Shown piece by piece: positions 42,838 to 53,379 of a stretch of DNA of 64,000 nucleotides. A program made the translations under genes and the position numbers. The notes below the pieces were generated by a model. It searched no databases and was not told the origin of the DNA. It was given only the letters and a program-made list of their open reading frames with translations. Location: positions 7,663,513 through 7,727,512 of the forward strand of contig CAXIPT010000002.1 in the NCBI GenBank assembly GCA_964030475.1, given 5' to 3'. Position 1 is the stretch's first letter. Each line of letters begins with the position of its first letter. This stretch comes from Tethya wilhelma (taxonomy: Eukaryota > Porifera > Demospongiae > Tethyida > Tethyidae).

Positions 42838-45800
42838 ATGGAGTTACATTTAAATCTTTTGCACTCGTGTGGACTGTTCTTTCTGCTTCTTGCTGAATTT
42901 GAATTTCTACTCACTATTTCACAAGTATCAGGAAGTGAGGTTTGTTTCAATAATTGCAACAATCCTGAATGCTTCTCCATCAATGAGTTGCAAAATAAGG
43001 TTAGTCAGTTGAGCAGTAGCAAATGCTATATACCACGCAGGATTCAGTTGTGCTCTGATGTGATTGAGCTGAGTGTTCCATTGAGACTGAGGAATCTATG
43101 TAATGTTAGTATTAATGGTGTTGCTAGTAAAACTAGGATCAATTGTGTCATTGTGGGAAATCAAAATGCTGGATTTGAATTTGTTAACATTCACAACTTA
43201 GCTCTGACTAATCTTAGCCTGATTGGCTGTGCATTAGTTTATTCTAAACACAATGGTCAGCAATACGTGACTAGCGTTCACATTGTAAACAGCTTTGATG
43301 TATATATAGCTGATTTCATGGTTTGCAATGGCAATGGATCTGGTTTAGTGTTTGACAACACTTTTGGACACAACAATATTACCAATGCACTTTTCGTAAA
43401 CAACACTAGCGAAAAAAAACAAAATGGTGGTGGTGTGTACATTGAATTGAATTGTACTCAATATGATGAGTGTCACAGTTCAGCCTATACATTTCAAGAT
43501 TGCCAATTTTTAAACAACAAGGTGAGTAGAAACTATTATACTAATGATGGTGTGTTTGCAGGTGCTGGAAGAGGTGGAGGCATGATGGTAGTCTATAGAG
43601 GAGAGAGCAATGGGAACTCTTTGTCAATTCAAAGATGCTTGTTTCATAGTAACAGTGCAGCTTGGGGAGGTGGCATGAATGTCATCTTTTCTGACGAAGT
43701 AACTAACAATAAGGTTTATATTAACAGCACTGAATTCAAAGACAACGACTGTGCATATGCTGGTGGTGGAATTGATATTGGCCTCACTTGGCTTTCACAC
43801 CACAATAATTTCACTTGTTATAATTGTAATTTCACAAGCAACAATGCACTAATAGGGGGTGGGGCAGCATTATATGCTGTAAGAGGATCTCACTATAGAA
43901 ATACAAGCGTAGTATTCACTAGCTGCCAATGGAAGAACAATAGTGGACAATTTGGAGCAGCAGTTGACCTAACGCCCCAGCATATTAGAGAGTTTAACAG
44001 TGGAGAAACTCCTGAACCAATTTTTGAGAATTGCCAATTTATAAACAATATTGTTGAGCCTGACAAAATAGAATACGAACAAAGCAATGATCATCTACTT
44101 CTTCATAATGAACATGGACGAGGAACATTTTTCATGACTGATTTTAATGCTACATTTAAAGGGCAAACTAACTTTAGTAGCAATAAAGGCTCAGCAATTT
44201 ACGCTGTTTCTTCTGATGTACAATTTTCACGTGAATCCATTGGTATATTTGAAAACAATACTGGAACAATTGGTGCAGCTATTGCTCTAATTGGCTTGTC
44301 AGCTATAGTTACTTCAGACAATGTTGAACTGATATTTAAGGATAACACTGCTGTGCACAAAGGAGGAGCAATTTATTACTTCACACTTGATAGTCATGAT
44401 TACGTATTCTCCTTTAATTGCTTTATAAAGTACTATGGGTTAAGTTGGAACTCTGAAATTATCCCTAATGTTAGCTTTTCCTTTAGTGGTAACAGTGTGG
44501 ACAATTCACTCACTGTGGGTAATACCAGTAAGAGTAATGGGAACTCCATTTATGCAACAACTGTGCTTCCTTGCTTTAGAATGTGTAATATGCATACACC
44601 TTGTAATCGTACTATCCACAATTTATTTAGCTGTATCGGAAACTTTTCTTTTCAAGATCGTGAAATGATAGTGTCAACATCTAGTTCACATTTTAATATA
44701 ACAGACAATACTAAATATAAAACACCCCTTGAAATTATACCAGGTAAGGTCTTTAGACTACCAATAGAACTATTGGATGACTTGAATCAAACAGTTATTA
44801 GAGGAAAGTATAGAATATCTATTCAAAATTCATACAATTCTTCCATATCTGTTGCTGACTCTGATGCGTATATATTCAGCAACCAATTGCAACTTTATGG
44901 TAATATTGGAGATAGTGCTAATATTACTCTAACCACCTTGGGTTTCCGAGAAGTGTCAATTTCCTTTGAAGTGATTCTACAAGAATGTCCTCCCCTTTTT
45001 TTCCTTCAAACCCACGAGAGTGATAGTACTCAGCTCTCTAAGTGTGTTTGTAAACCAAGTTTCAACGTTATGCTCATTGGTCTGTATGATTGCAACCACA
45101 GTCATTTCTTAGCTTTGCTGAGGCATGGTCATTGGATTGGATACACAGAGAGTGAAACAGCCAAGCATTTATTCTACAGTTACTGTCCTAACACATATTG
45201 CTTTAGTGGGTTGCGCAATCAAAGATATCATCGTCTTACAACAAATGCATCAAGACAAATGTTAGATGAAATTGTGTGTGGAAAAAGAAGAACTGGAATC
45301 GTATGTGGTGAATGTCAGGAGAACTACTCAGTGTATTATCATAATCCATACTTCAGGTGTCGACAGAATCATTTGTGTGAAATTGGATGGCTCTTGTACA
45401 TACTATCTGAACTCCTACCTCTAACCCTACTCTTCATTGTAATTTTGGTGTTCGATATCAGTTTTACATCGGGAAAAATGAACGGATTTATCTTTTTTGC
45501 ACAAGTCTTTGATTCTATACAAGATAATGGCCAGGGATTCGTATTGTATCCTAAATCAGTGTACACTTTGCAAGCTATTGCTCGTACGATTTACAAACTA
45601 TTCAATTTTGACTTTTTCAGTATTGATGAGTTATCCTATTGTTTATGGAAAGGTGCAACAACAATGGATGTATTGGCTTTCAAGTTCCTGACTGTTGTGT
45701 ATGCATTAGGTCTTGTTTTTGTGACCATTTTTCTAAAAGATTACTTTGGGAAATGCTTCAAGCAAAGGAAAAAATCAACATTCTCACGATCAATGACTCA

Positions 45801-46686
45801 TGGACTATCAGCATTTCTTGTTATGGTTCATGCTCAATGTGCAACAGTCTCGTTCAAAATACTTCAGTTGGTACGTCTATCATCGCATTGCTCACCATTT
45901 ACCCGGAAAACAGTTGTATATTACCAAGGAAACATTGACTATTTCTCACTTAAGCATTTTGCATATGCCTTTCCTGCTATACTGTGCATTGTGACTATAG
46001 TTATCCCACCTCTTGTCCTATTAGTTTATCCATTGTGCAACAGAATTATATCTTGGCTTAACTTGGATAAGTTTAAAGTAGTTTCCTGGATAGCAAGAAA
46101 GATACCGATGGTCAGACTAAAGCCGTTGATTGATGCATTTCAAGGTTGCTTCAAAGATGAGTATCGTTTCTTTGCAGGACTGTATTTCCTGTACCGTATA
46201 GCTTTCATAGTTTGTACCTTTGCCAATAAAATGATTCAGGTGTACACCATACTGGAGTTGCTGCTCATTACACTCCTAGTGGTCCATGTTGTCACTTGGC
46301 CTTATGAGAAACGTCGCTACAACAGAATTGATGGGCTTGTCATATTCAATTTAGCAGTAACTAACAGTTTGTCATTTTTTTGTTACAGTTATGCTCAATT
46401 TGGATCAAAACATCAGAGAATAATTAACATTGCAAGTTCTATTCAGCTTGTGTTTATTTATGCTCCTTTGCTTTGTATAGTTGTATACACCACAAAACTC
46501 ATTGGACGTAGACTCAGTGTGAGCTCTAGATGTAGATGTAGAAAAAGAAATAATGATTTTCTGAATGAGATATGGAGGGATGATGATTTACCAGCAAGGC
46601 TGCAAGATGATTTTTCTGATACTGAAAGTGAAACAGATTATCGACTTCATAGTAATGATGATCACAAGTTGGAAAGCAGACTGTAA
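42838..46686 (+). CDS. Beta-helix ectodomain / polytopic membrane protein ('Pmp20-like'), 1282 aa (unit C)
   Basis: Complete intronless gene. Signal peptide at residues 1-30, CFNNCNNPECFSI, then a beta-helix to about residue 600 with repeats such as NGGGVY, GGGMMV, AWGGGM, YAGGGI, GGGAALY, KGGAIYY and partner FxxN positions, heavily N-glycosylatable. The Cys motif RTGIVCGEC is near residue 817 and about eight or nine membrane helices run to about 1215; the acidic tail is DDFSDTESETDY. The C-terminal membrane half is very close to the 29922 protein; the N-terminal half differs more, as expected if the ectodomain is under different selection. Compared with unit B, no breaks are seen. Its upstream arylsulfatase partner is dead. 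Ligand or activity unknown. Confidence 0.9.
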   Translation: MELHLNLLHSCGLFFLLLAEFEFLLTISQVSGSEVCFNNCNNPECFSINELQNKVSQLSSSKCYIPRRIQLCSDVIELSVPLRLRNLCNVSINGVASKTRINCVIVGNQNAGFEFVNIHNLALTNLSLIGCALVYSKHNGQQYVTSVHIVNSFDVYIADFMVCNGNGSGLVFDNTFGHNNITNALFVNNTSEKKQNGGGVYIELNCTQYDECHSSAYTFQDCQFLNNKVSRNYYTNDGVFAGAGRGGGMMVVYRGESNGNSLSIQRCLFHSNSAAWGGGMNVIFSDEVTNNKVYINSTEFKDNDCAYAGGGIDIGLTWLSHHNNFTCYNCNFTSNNALIGGGAALYAVRGSHYRNTSVVFTSCQWKNNSGQFGAAVDLTPQHIREFNSGETPEPIFENCQFINNIVEPDKIEYEQSNDHLLLHNEHGRGTFFMTDFNATFKGQTNFSSNKGSAIYAVSSDVQFSRESIGIFENNTGTIGAAIALIGLSAIVTSDNVELIFKDNTAVHKGGAIYYFTLDSHDYVFSFNCFIKYYGLSWNSEIIPNVSFSFSGNSVDNSLTVGNTSKSNGNSIYATTVLPCFRMCNMHTPCNRTIHNLFSCIGNFSFQDREMIVSTSSSHFNITDNTKYKTPLEIIPGKVFRLPIELLDDLNQTVIRGKYRISIQNSYNSSISVADSDAYIFSNQLQLYGNIGDSANITLTTLGFREVSISFEVILQECPPLFFLQTHESDSTQLSKCVCKPSFNVMLIGLYDCNHSHFLALLRHGHWIGYTESETAKHLFYSYCPNTYCFSGLRNQRYHRLTTNASRQMLDEIVCGKRRTGIVCGECQENYSVYYHNPYFRCRQNHLCEIGWLLYILSELLPLTLLFIVILVFDISFTSGKMNGFIFFAQVFDSIQDNGQGFVLYPKSVYTLQAIARTIYKLFNFDFFSIDELSYCLWKGATTMDVLAFKFLTVVYALGLVFVTIFLKDYFGKCFKQRKKSTFSRSMTHGLSAFLVMVHAQCATVSFKILQLVRLSSHCSPFTRKTVVYYQGNIDYFSLKHFAYAFPAILCIVTIVIPPLVLLVYPLCNRIISWLNLDKFKVVSWIARKIPMVRLKPLIDAFQGCFKDEYRFFAGLYFLYRIAFIVCTFANKMIQVYTILELLLITLLVVHVVTWPYEKRRYNRIDGLVIFNLAVTNSLSFFCYSYAQFGSKHQRIINIASSIQLVFIYAPLLCIVVYTTKLIGRRLSVSSRCRCRKRNNDFLNEIWRDDDLPARLQDDFSDTESETDYRLHSNDDHKLESRL

Positions 46687-47640
46687 AGTTTAGTTATTAA
46701 TTTATTGATGTATATATAATTGTACAGGAAATATGTATTTTCAAATTAATCATGAATGTTAATTAGTTTAACTATCTTGCATTAGATACTACTTGGTCTA
46801 AATACTTTTGATCGGACAGCTACAGGTCTCTAAATTTCATAGAGACCTGTTCACAGGTGACCTACGTGAAATAGAGTACGAATGAATATATTTATGAGTA
46901 CAACTTGTACAAAACTCAATTTTTATTGGGTATCTTAACTATTTCTACGTGGCTTACAAACCCACAGGCTACTCATAGAACCCTCGCTGCATTCAGGATT
47001 CTTAAATTTAGAGCAGTTTTCATGTCACTGTTTCTAAACCACGTAGAAACCTCAAAAACATTGTATAACCATAGTCTGGACAGCAAACCCTTTCTTGCTA
47101 GGTTTTAGGGGGGTGGGGAAGGAAAGGTCTGGTGCCCAGACTATAGTCTAACCATTATATTCAACTTTTAAGAGATTAATTTTGTGTAGTAGAAAAATCT
47201 AACAATTCCAATGATCAGGTCTCTAGTCTATGGATATGGCATGCATTTACTTCTACCTGTAAAAAGCAAAGCTATTTAATTTTAATTTTAAAAATCGCTG
47301 CTGCCACTTAGAAACTTACAACAGCTACTGGTCGAGTGCTTAGTAACTATGAGTTTCATATTGTTTTATTTCTGTATTCTACTAGACTAAGTATACAGTG
47401 CCACTGTGGCACTACTTTTAGTCCAGAGAGCAATTCTACAAAAGTCAATCTAAACCCAAACATCCAGAACTACATAGTTCTCGATGTTTGGGTTTAGATT
47501 TGTATACTGATTTGTATATGATTGAGTTTAGATTTGTATACTGATAATGGTTACATGCATGTGTTCATGTATTACTTTATTCAATATGAGCCACTTTTTT
47601 TTGTGACAGTGAAATTTAAAGAGACCTGTTCTAATATTTG
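46687..47640. repeat. 3' flank of unit C, with a hairpin
   Basis: Diverged copy of the flank after units A and B. At about 47446-47500 an imperfect hairpin, CTAAACCCAAACATC / GATGTTTGGGTTTAG, is followed by a duplicated GTTTAGATTTGTATACTGAT. No gene. Confidence 0.65.
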
Positions 47641-49339
47641 TATTGTGCGATGTGATTCGTTATGATAAATATAAACTGTATCTGACAAGTTTAGGTAGGA
47701 ATTTGTTTCGATAACTTAGTAATAGTCTTAACAAGTCACAAAATGAGAGTTGTTTGCACTATTTGTACCGACCGTATCACAGACGACTTTGCTGCTGCAC
47801 CATGTATCCTAAAGTGTGTTTATTCAAAATTTGATGTTTTTATCAGTGTTTCATTGATCTTGTTATAAACAAATCAGTAATTTTTTTGGTTTGAGTAATA
47901 AAGAATAGTAAAACATTATGTGTCTTGACTCAGGGTCATTTCACAATATTTCCTGTTGCATCACATAAAATTATTCACACACAGATACGCCAGAACACAC
48001 AATATCAAACTTACATTTGGACACTTTTCTCGCCTTAAGTATTTTAGTTAATATTATTGCAATGTTTCAGTTATAATTATGTGTACAAATGATTAACCAC
48101 AAATGTTCCTGGACATAATAATTATTACATCTTTAAGAGGAGTTATCAAAATACTCCCTATTGTTATTATAGTGACCATTGTGTTGTGAATTCGAAGGAC
48201 TATCACTTATAGCTGTAATAGCCATGAATCCCAGTTGCAAACTTCATGACCAGCTCAATAGTGGGCATATTATGACAATACAATTATAAATAGTAGAACT
48301 AAGAATAATACCAGCTAGATACTTACTGATTTATAATATATACACGACAGATTGTCAAGTATTTAAATTTGTATGTTTCAATCTCATGATGTAATTACTA
48401 GGTGGAATTCTAGAAGGGCTTGCTAGCTCAGGCTCTGTGAGTAAAGAAATGAGATAATTTATTGCTGATATCATTGAATTCAGAAATCATCATGATAGTA
48501 GCACATAACCATTTACACTAGTAGTACATCATAAATTTAAAGTTACAAGCTATAACAATTATTAATTATGTATAGTGACATAACCATTAGTATTATCTGA
48601 CGAGCATATTATACTCCAATAATTGACCTCCAAAAAGAAACCAGACAGGATAGATACAGTGGTCACTAAATTTGTATATTCATGCTGAATGTATAGAACC
48701 AGTTTATAGGTTGCCCAAACTACTGGTACAAACAATGATTGTGTTTACTGAATATTTTCTAAAAATTCATTTGGCACCTCTTGTTGTTCCGCACCCTATA
48801 AAGTATTGTTGAAATTTACCTCTAATTTTCAGGAAAGTTCATAATTCATGTGCTTGATGCATAATTGTTTATCTCTTAAAGTTAGGCAAAGCTCGAACAA
48901 AGCTGTTTATTTTGCCGGATTTTCAAAGATAATATTATAAGTACGTAGCACAACCTTTCAAAGTTTTCGCGTTCACATGCACCCCAATTCTATTAATAAC
49001 TGTTCAGTCAGGCAAAACATTTTCTTCGCAAAGAATGAGGCTCAAAGCCATTTCCCAATCATTAAACAGCAATCAGTTTTATCAACTTAAGAGTGGTGCC
49101 ATAAAGTGACTATGCATCATACTTAGGAAAAAGAAATATAGACATTTCCCCCACAATAAAAGTCTTCTCAGGGGACTCAAACTTTAGGTTATATACTGGA
49201 AGACTCGTATTCTGCATTATACAGTAAGTCACACAATAGACTATTGAACAATGTACACCATGCAATCTACTCTTACACAATGTAAACAACTTATACTTCA
49301 TTGAGTTAAGAAGCCATCAAGCTCTTCACTTAACCCAGC
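47641..49339. other. Non-coding, nothing recognised
   Basis: 1.7 kb of AT-rich sequence. I see no coding exon, RNA gene or transposon terminus. Confidence 0.4.
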
Positions 49340-49608
49340 TTACTCTGCATCCTCCAGACACTGGGTAAGAGTTTCCCAGGTGATGGGTAGCTCCAGCTCA
49401 CTCTCTCCTTTTAACCATTTTGTGAGAACTTCTGTTACTGCTCCTTTTGAATCATTGCTGAAGTCTCTTCTTAGAGAGTTAATCACTGGTGGACCAAATC
49501 CCAAAGCTATTGCCAGCTGCTCCCACTCAGCAGCTACTGTCTCAATCACTTTCACTTGCTTTTGTCCATATTTTAGGAGTTGCAACAATTTTAGAGTTGG
49601 TTTCTCAT
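49340..49608 (-). CDS. Death-domain exon, 3' end of the ankyrin-Roc-COR-death locus
   Basis: Acceptor TATAG/ATGAG at 49608 and stop TAA at 49342-49340. The 88 residues read KPTLKLLQLLKYG, then ETVAAEWEQLAIALGFG..VI, DFSNDSKGAVTEVLTKWL and ITWETLTQCLEDAE. This helix pattern, with WEQLA..LG and a C-terminal W..L...L, is that of a death domain, an adaptor fold in death and innate-immune signalling. The phase joins exon 51105-51005 upstream. Whether the exon still belongs to an expressed transcript is doubtful because the upstream gene is broken. Confidence 0.7.
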
Positions 49609-49621
49609 CTATATACATGTA

Positions 49622-50941
49622 TATCATACGTACGGTAGTACGTATAGTAGGAATGGGCCGACTGTCCCATAGACACAATACAAAATGTTTATGCTCATAA
49701 ATTTTCAGAGAATGACAGCTAAGCCTTCAGACATGGATTAAAGCCTCCCTTGGATAGTTTTCTAACTGCATGCATCAACAAAACTCACAGAAACTTTCTA
49801 GAGCACTCTGGAGAGAGCGCTGGCGGGAAGCCAGAACAGTGCAATTTTGTTTTCTTCTTCCTTCCTTCCTTCCTTCCTTCCTAACTGACAAACTTGAACG
49901 CGATTTCCAGACAAACAAAAGGCATTCAGCCAGCTTTAACTGTACAGTGCAACTTGACTTCATCCGAACTACGTCCTTTTATACTCGTTTGGTGCCTAAA
50001 AGCTATTTAACAAACAAAATCTAGACATTTTAAAACCTCTGGTATAAAATACTGTACTTGTATGTAGCCATCTTGATGTTGGTAAAGGTCGTCAACAGAC
50101 CACGTGGTTTAATGCGCATGCGCATCCAGTGTACTTGAAAGCAGTAGCTCATGCTTTTTGTAGAGACTGACCAGTCTCTGATAACTTATACTCCATGGTA
50201 ATTGAGCACCTTAGTGTTGAAAAAAGTGAACAAACAAGTATAACAGGATCCAGATAAGATCTGGAAAATTTTTTTTCCAGATTCTGAAATTTCAAAGAGT
50301 TTAAAAAGCTTAGATCTAAGCCGCTTGATTAGGCCTAAGCTGGTCTAAGCTTAGATCTAAGCTACATGATTAGGCCAAAGCAGGTCTAAGCTTAGGCCTA
50401 AGCTTCAATGATTAGGTCTAAGCTTAGACCTAAGCTTCATTATTAGGTCTAAGCTTAGGCCTAAGCTTCAAGATTAGGTCTAAGCTTAGGCCTAAGCTTG
50501 AGTGATTAGGTCTAATCAAAGAGGCTTAGATCTAAGCCTTGAAAAGTGTTCGAAAACTCAGAATCTGGAAAAAAAAAAATTCCGGATCTTATCTGGATTC
50601 TGTTGTATAGTAAAAATTTCATAAAAATTAACAGTGTAGGAATGGGCAGTGCTGTAAAAAGGAAGGAAACAAGGCTGGGACTATAAATTTCGGCACATGA
50701 CTACTTCATTTTCAAAGTTTTCCAAGCTCACATAGATTGCCTGTATACCTTCTAATTTATTTAAATAACCCATGACCTAATTGGAATCAGAATTTTAATC
50801 ATGATTCTATAGTATACGATAGAGCGAACCATGGAAATGAAGTAGTCATGTGCCGAAATTTATAGTCCCAGCCTTGTTTCCTTCCTTTTTACAGCACTTC
50901 CCATTCCTACACTGTTAATTTTTATGAAATTTTTACTATAC
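49622..50941. mobile_element. Composite fold-back repeat, second full copy, in an intron
   Basis: Reverse-complement of 13677-14645: end block TATCATACGTACGG..GTAGGAATGGGC, body with GGAAGGAAGG as CCTTCCTTCC, ACCACGTGGT and GCGCATGCGC, then the fold-back at 50605-50941 whose arms share AAATTTCGGCACATGACTAC. It is split by the element at 50243-50604. It lies in the intron before the death-domain exon, as the other copy lies in an intron of the inhibitor gene. Confidence 0.85.
50243..50604. mobile_element. Palindrome-rich DNA element nested in the composite repeat
   Basis: Terminal inverted repeats AACAGGATCCAGATAAGATC and GATCTTATCTGGATTCTGTT are flanked by direct GTATA at 50238-50242 and 50605-50609. 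The core (about 50305-50530) is a tandem array of roughly 30-base units built from TAAGCTTA, TAGGCCTA and TAGATCTA joined by GATTAGG. The copy at 14042 preserves the empty site (AACAAGTAGTAAAAA), proving insertion. Non-coding. Confidence 0.85.
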
Positions 50942-51004
50942 TTGTACAATAAAGAATTGATTATAGATTGGCATATGATACTGCACAATACAGTGAACAC
51001 TTAC

Positions 51005-51105
51005 TCTTCTCTGGAAGTAACTGATCAGCAGTGTTTAAAGCCTTTACACTGTCTTCAATTTCAGCTTCTGAAGTCTTTAGCTTTGGTGGTTTAATAATCT
51101 TAATT
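51005..51105 (-). CDS. Linker exon of the ankyrin-Roc-COR-death locus
   Basis: 101 bases between an AG (weak pyrimidine tract) and a good GTAAGT donor. Frame reads IKIIKPPKLKTSEAEIEDS then VKALNTADQLLPEK; entry phase 2 and exit phase 1 match its neighbours. A charged linker with no known domain. Confidence 0.5.
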
Positions 51106-51209
51106 CTTTCCAGATATATAATCTACTTGTGTAATAATTTGCATCAGATTCATGAGTATTATTATATACTGTAACAGCAGAACTAAATCATGATCTAAAA
51201 GGTAAGTCT

Positions 51210-51640
51210 TTACAGAGGGTTTCTTCCACTGAACTCATCCAGTTTCTTTCTCAACCTCTTGTAGGTCCCTCCACTCTCATCTCTCCAGATTTGCAAGAGA
51301 GGAAGGATGTCTTGTGATGGAGAAGTGTTGTGAGTTCCATACTCAAGAGAAAGTACCCTCACAAACAGATCAAAATCTTTTGTCTTTGCCTTTGCAAGAT
51401 GTGATAGAAAGGAGTTTGAGATGATCTCTGTGTCTTGGTGTCGATCTCTAAGTAATTCCCAGAGGACATCTTCTCCTAATCCAGTGTAAGGTTCACAGTG
51501 GATTAGAGTTTCAAGAAGGATTGTTCCAGTTGGACTTACAACAGCAGCAGAAGGTCTTTCATCAACAGTTGCTCTGGAAGTGTTTTGTATGGAAAACAGC
51601 TTCAGCTTGGAGATGGGTTCAACAGGATATTGCGAAGGAT
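51210..51640 (-). CDS. C-terminal alpha-helical exon of the ankyrin-Roc-COR-death locus
   Basis: Open minus-strand frame: LLETLIHCEPYTGLG, DVLWELLRDRH, FDLFVRVLSLEYG, LLQIWRDESGGTYKRLRKK, then GRNPL. The LLQIWRDES..TY..L pattern resembles the last helices of a death-fold domain. It either ends at TAA 51210 or is spliced at a GT (51213) to the 51105 exon in matching phase. Upstream of about 51640 the minus-strand frame is open only by chance, because the coding sense there is on the plus strand. Confidence 0.45.
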
Positions 51641-51642
51641 CA

Positions 51643-52130
51643 ATGAATGACTCAGAGGTGGTAATGCTGCTACAGAATTCTTTGGCTGTAAATGAACCTT
51701 CAACACATGATTCTGGAGAACGTTTCTTCTTGTTTCCTGCTCTTGTTAGTCTCAATGTGCCTTCAAATGTATGGAACAAGTCACATTACAATCATCATTT
51801 TGGGTGGGTACTCTACTGTTCAAGCGAAAAACAAGAGCATTTTTTCACCTCAAGATTTCTGCAAGTTCTCATCTTAAGGATGGCAGCAACTCATCCCTTT
51901 CCATTAGCAGAAGGAGACCAGGTTTAGTCCAACCCAGCCATTCAGCGGAACTGCTCAATCTGGAAAACTGGAATATTCTGGGGTAATGATTGTGGAGTGG
52001 AGACGCTAATTGAGGTGCTTCCTGATAACAAGGCAGTCGTAATAATGAGATGTGTGGAAGCAGCCATTATTGATCGTGTTCATCTTCGATCTCAAATCAT
52101 TGGACAAGTTCTTAAAGCAGCGCACATGTT
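51643..52130 (+). pseudogene. Inverted fragment of a Roc-COR-type gene
   Basis: Plus-strand frames read DSEVVMLLQNSL, FFLFPALVSLNVPSNVW, HFGWVLYCSS and FTSRFLQVLILRM, then in another frame CSIWKTGIFWGNDCGVE and AVVIMRC.EAAIIDRVHLRSQ. This is the region that follows the COR domain in related sponge proteins as I know them (FFPALV..W, FTPRFLQVLLLRL, W..G). It is interrupted by a frameshift after 51920. It lies opposite in direction to the Roc-COR exons on both sides and overlaps their content (DPEILHCI versus DSEVVMLL), so it probably derives from a second copy. Confidence 0.6.
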
Positions 52131-53379
52131 TTGTGCTCTTCAATGATACAATGAAGAATCTCAGGATCAGAAATCTCGTGACAAAATTCTAGGCAAGAAA
52201 GATACTTTGTCAGTAGCTCTGGGTGGTGTTTTGGAACGCTCTTTGCAATACTAGACAATGGTACTACTCCTGTACTACAGGTACACTGAGTGATGACTGT
52301 GTGTTCTTTGAAGTGTTTAGGAGCAAATATGCTACCAGATACTTGCTCTAGGAGGTATTTCTTGTCGATCACCACCCAGCTCTGTTCAATGTTGTGTGAA
52401 TCCTTCAGGAATATGATGTGACCTCTGTCATTAAGTTTATCACAAATTGTACATAGATGATGCAAGCTATCTGGAATAAAACCTGAGACAGTGTCAGAAT
52501 CAGGTGAAGTTTTAAACTCTTTGGCAATTTTGGCTTGAATTTGCACCACATTTATGGCAAATGATTCTCTAAACTTGTCCACAAGATACACATAAAAGCA
52601 GTGAGCATTGAAAGTGATTGTTTCCCTTACTTGTAGAGCATTGCAGCTAGTCCTTAAGTATTGACGAAGTTCATTCATACCACGAGACTCTGGATACTGA
52701 CAGTCTATGGTGATGAAACCAGCTATTACAAACTTGTGTAATATGATTGTGGTATTTGCTTGCAATGATTTGATCTTTAATGTTGGGTCTTCTCCACTCT
52801 CTTTGAGTACATCAGCATGGTTACCAACAATAATGACATTAGGTTCACTGGTGACGCAGTTACATTGGTTCTCTAAAAACGTTAACCAATAGAGAATTGA
52901 TGTCACAATTTTCTCTTCATTCGAACAAAGATTCAATACTATCAGAAACAATGGAGGAAAGGAATGAATAGCATTCTTTAACACTGCAGCATGGCTTCCA
53001 TAGAACTCTCTCTGACCAGCAAAGTCATAAAATGTGACATATATCCAAACTCTTTGCTCTCATATTCATGTGGGACTATACCAGCTGTTCTTTCATCCTG
53101 TCCAGTTTTTTCTAGCTGCTTTGTTGTGAACACACGTCCAAAGAGTGATCTTTCTCTTTGAAGAGCTGCTGTTAGGGTACTCTTGCCAACTCTTGGATCT
53201 CCAACAATGAATACTTTACCAGGAGGATCCAAAGGTCTTTTGAGTGGTCTTCCTTGGTTTTTGTAAACATTTTCCGGATTTGCACCATGTCTGATTAGTT
53301 CTTTAATTATTTGACTCTGGTCAATGATGTAGCCAGTTGGTGTCAATGCATGATGTAGCCAGTTGGAGTGGAGTCTCAC
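52112..53379 (-). pseudogene. Roc-COR GTPase region of the ankyrin-Roc-COR-death locus (frameshifted)
   Basis: 53379-53040 reads ankyrin-like GANPENVYK, then the P-loop GDPRVGKST, as in Roc/Ras-like GTPases. At 53034-53046 (TATAT) the frame shifts by an apparent 2-base insertion; in the new frame TFYDFAGQREFYGSH supplies the switch II DxxGQ and VGNHADV the G4 NxxD. After GHIIFLKDS, WVVIDKKYLLEQVSGSIFAPK..K and LLTKYLSCLEFC give a COR domain. This is the architecture of DAPK1/ROCO proteins without a kinase, a GTP-dependent signalling switch. The upstream ankyrin region is also broken, so a dead gene is more likely than one sequencing error. Translation stops at 52112, next to the inverted fragment. 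Confidence 0.75.

Noticed and set aside
29922..46686. Bacterial contamination or recent transfer of a chlamydial outer membrane protein
   Set aside because: The C-terminus is polytopic rather than an autotransporter barrel, TATA boxes and N-glycosylation sequons are present, and the genes are embedded in animal genes and repeats.
50300..50540. CRISPR-like regularly repeated array
   Set aside because: The 'spacers' are not unique, the units are internally palindromic, it sits inside a transposon with target duplication, and the genome is animal.
51580..51927. A stand-alone plus-strand gene starting at 51580
   Set aside because: The first 20 codons have no family similarity and the frame breaks after 51927; it is a fragment of a Roc-COR family member.
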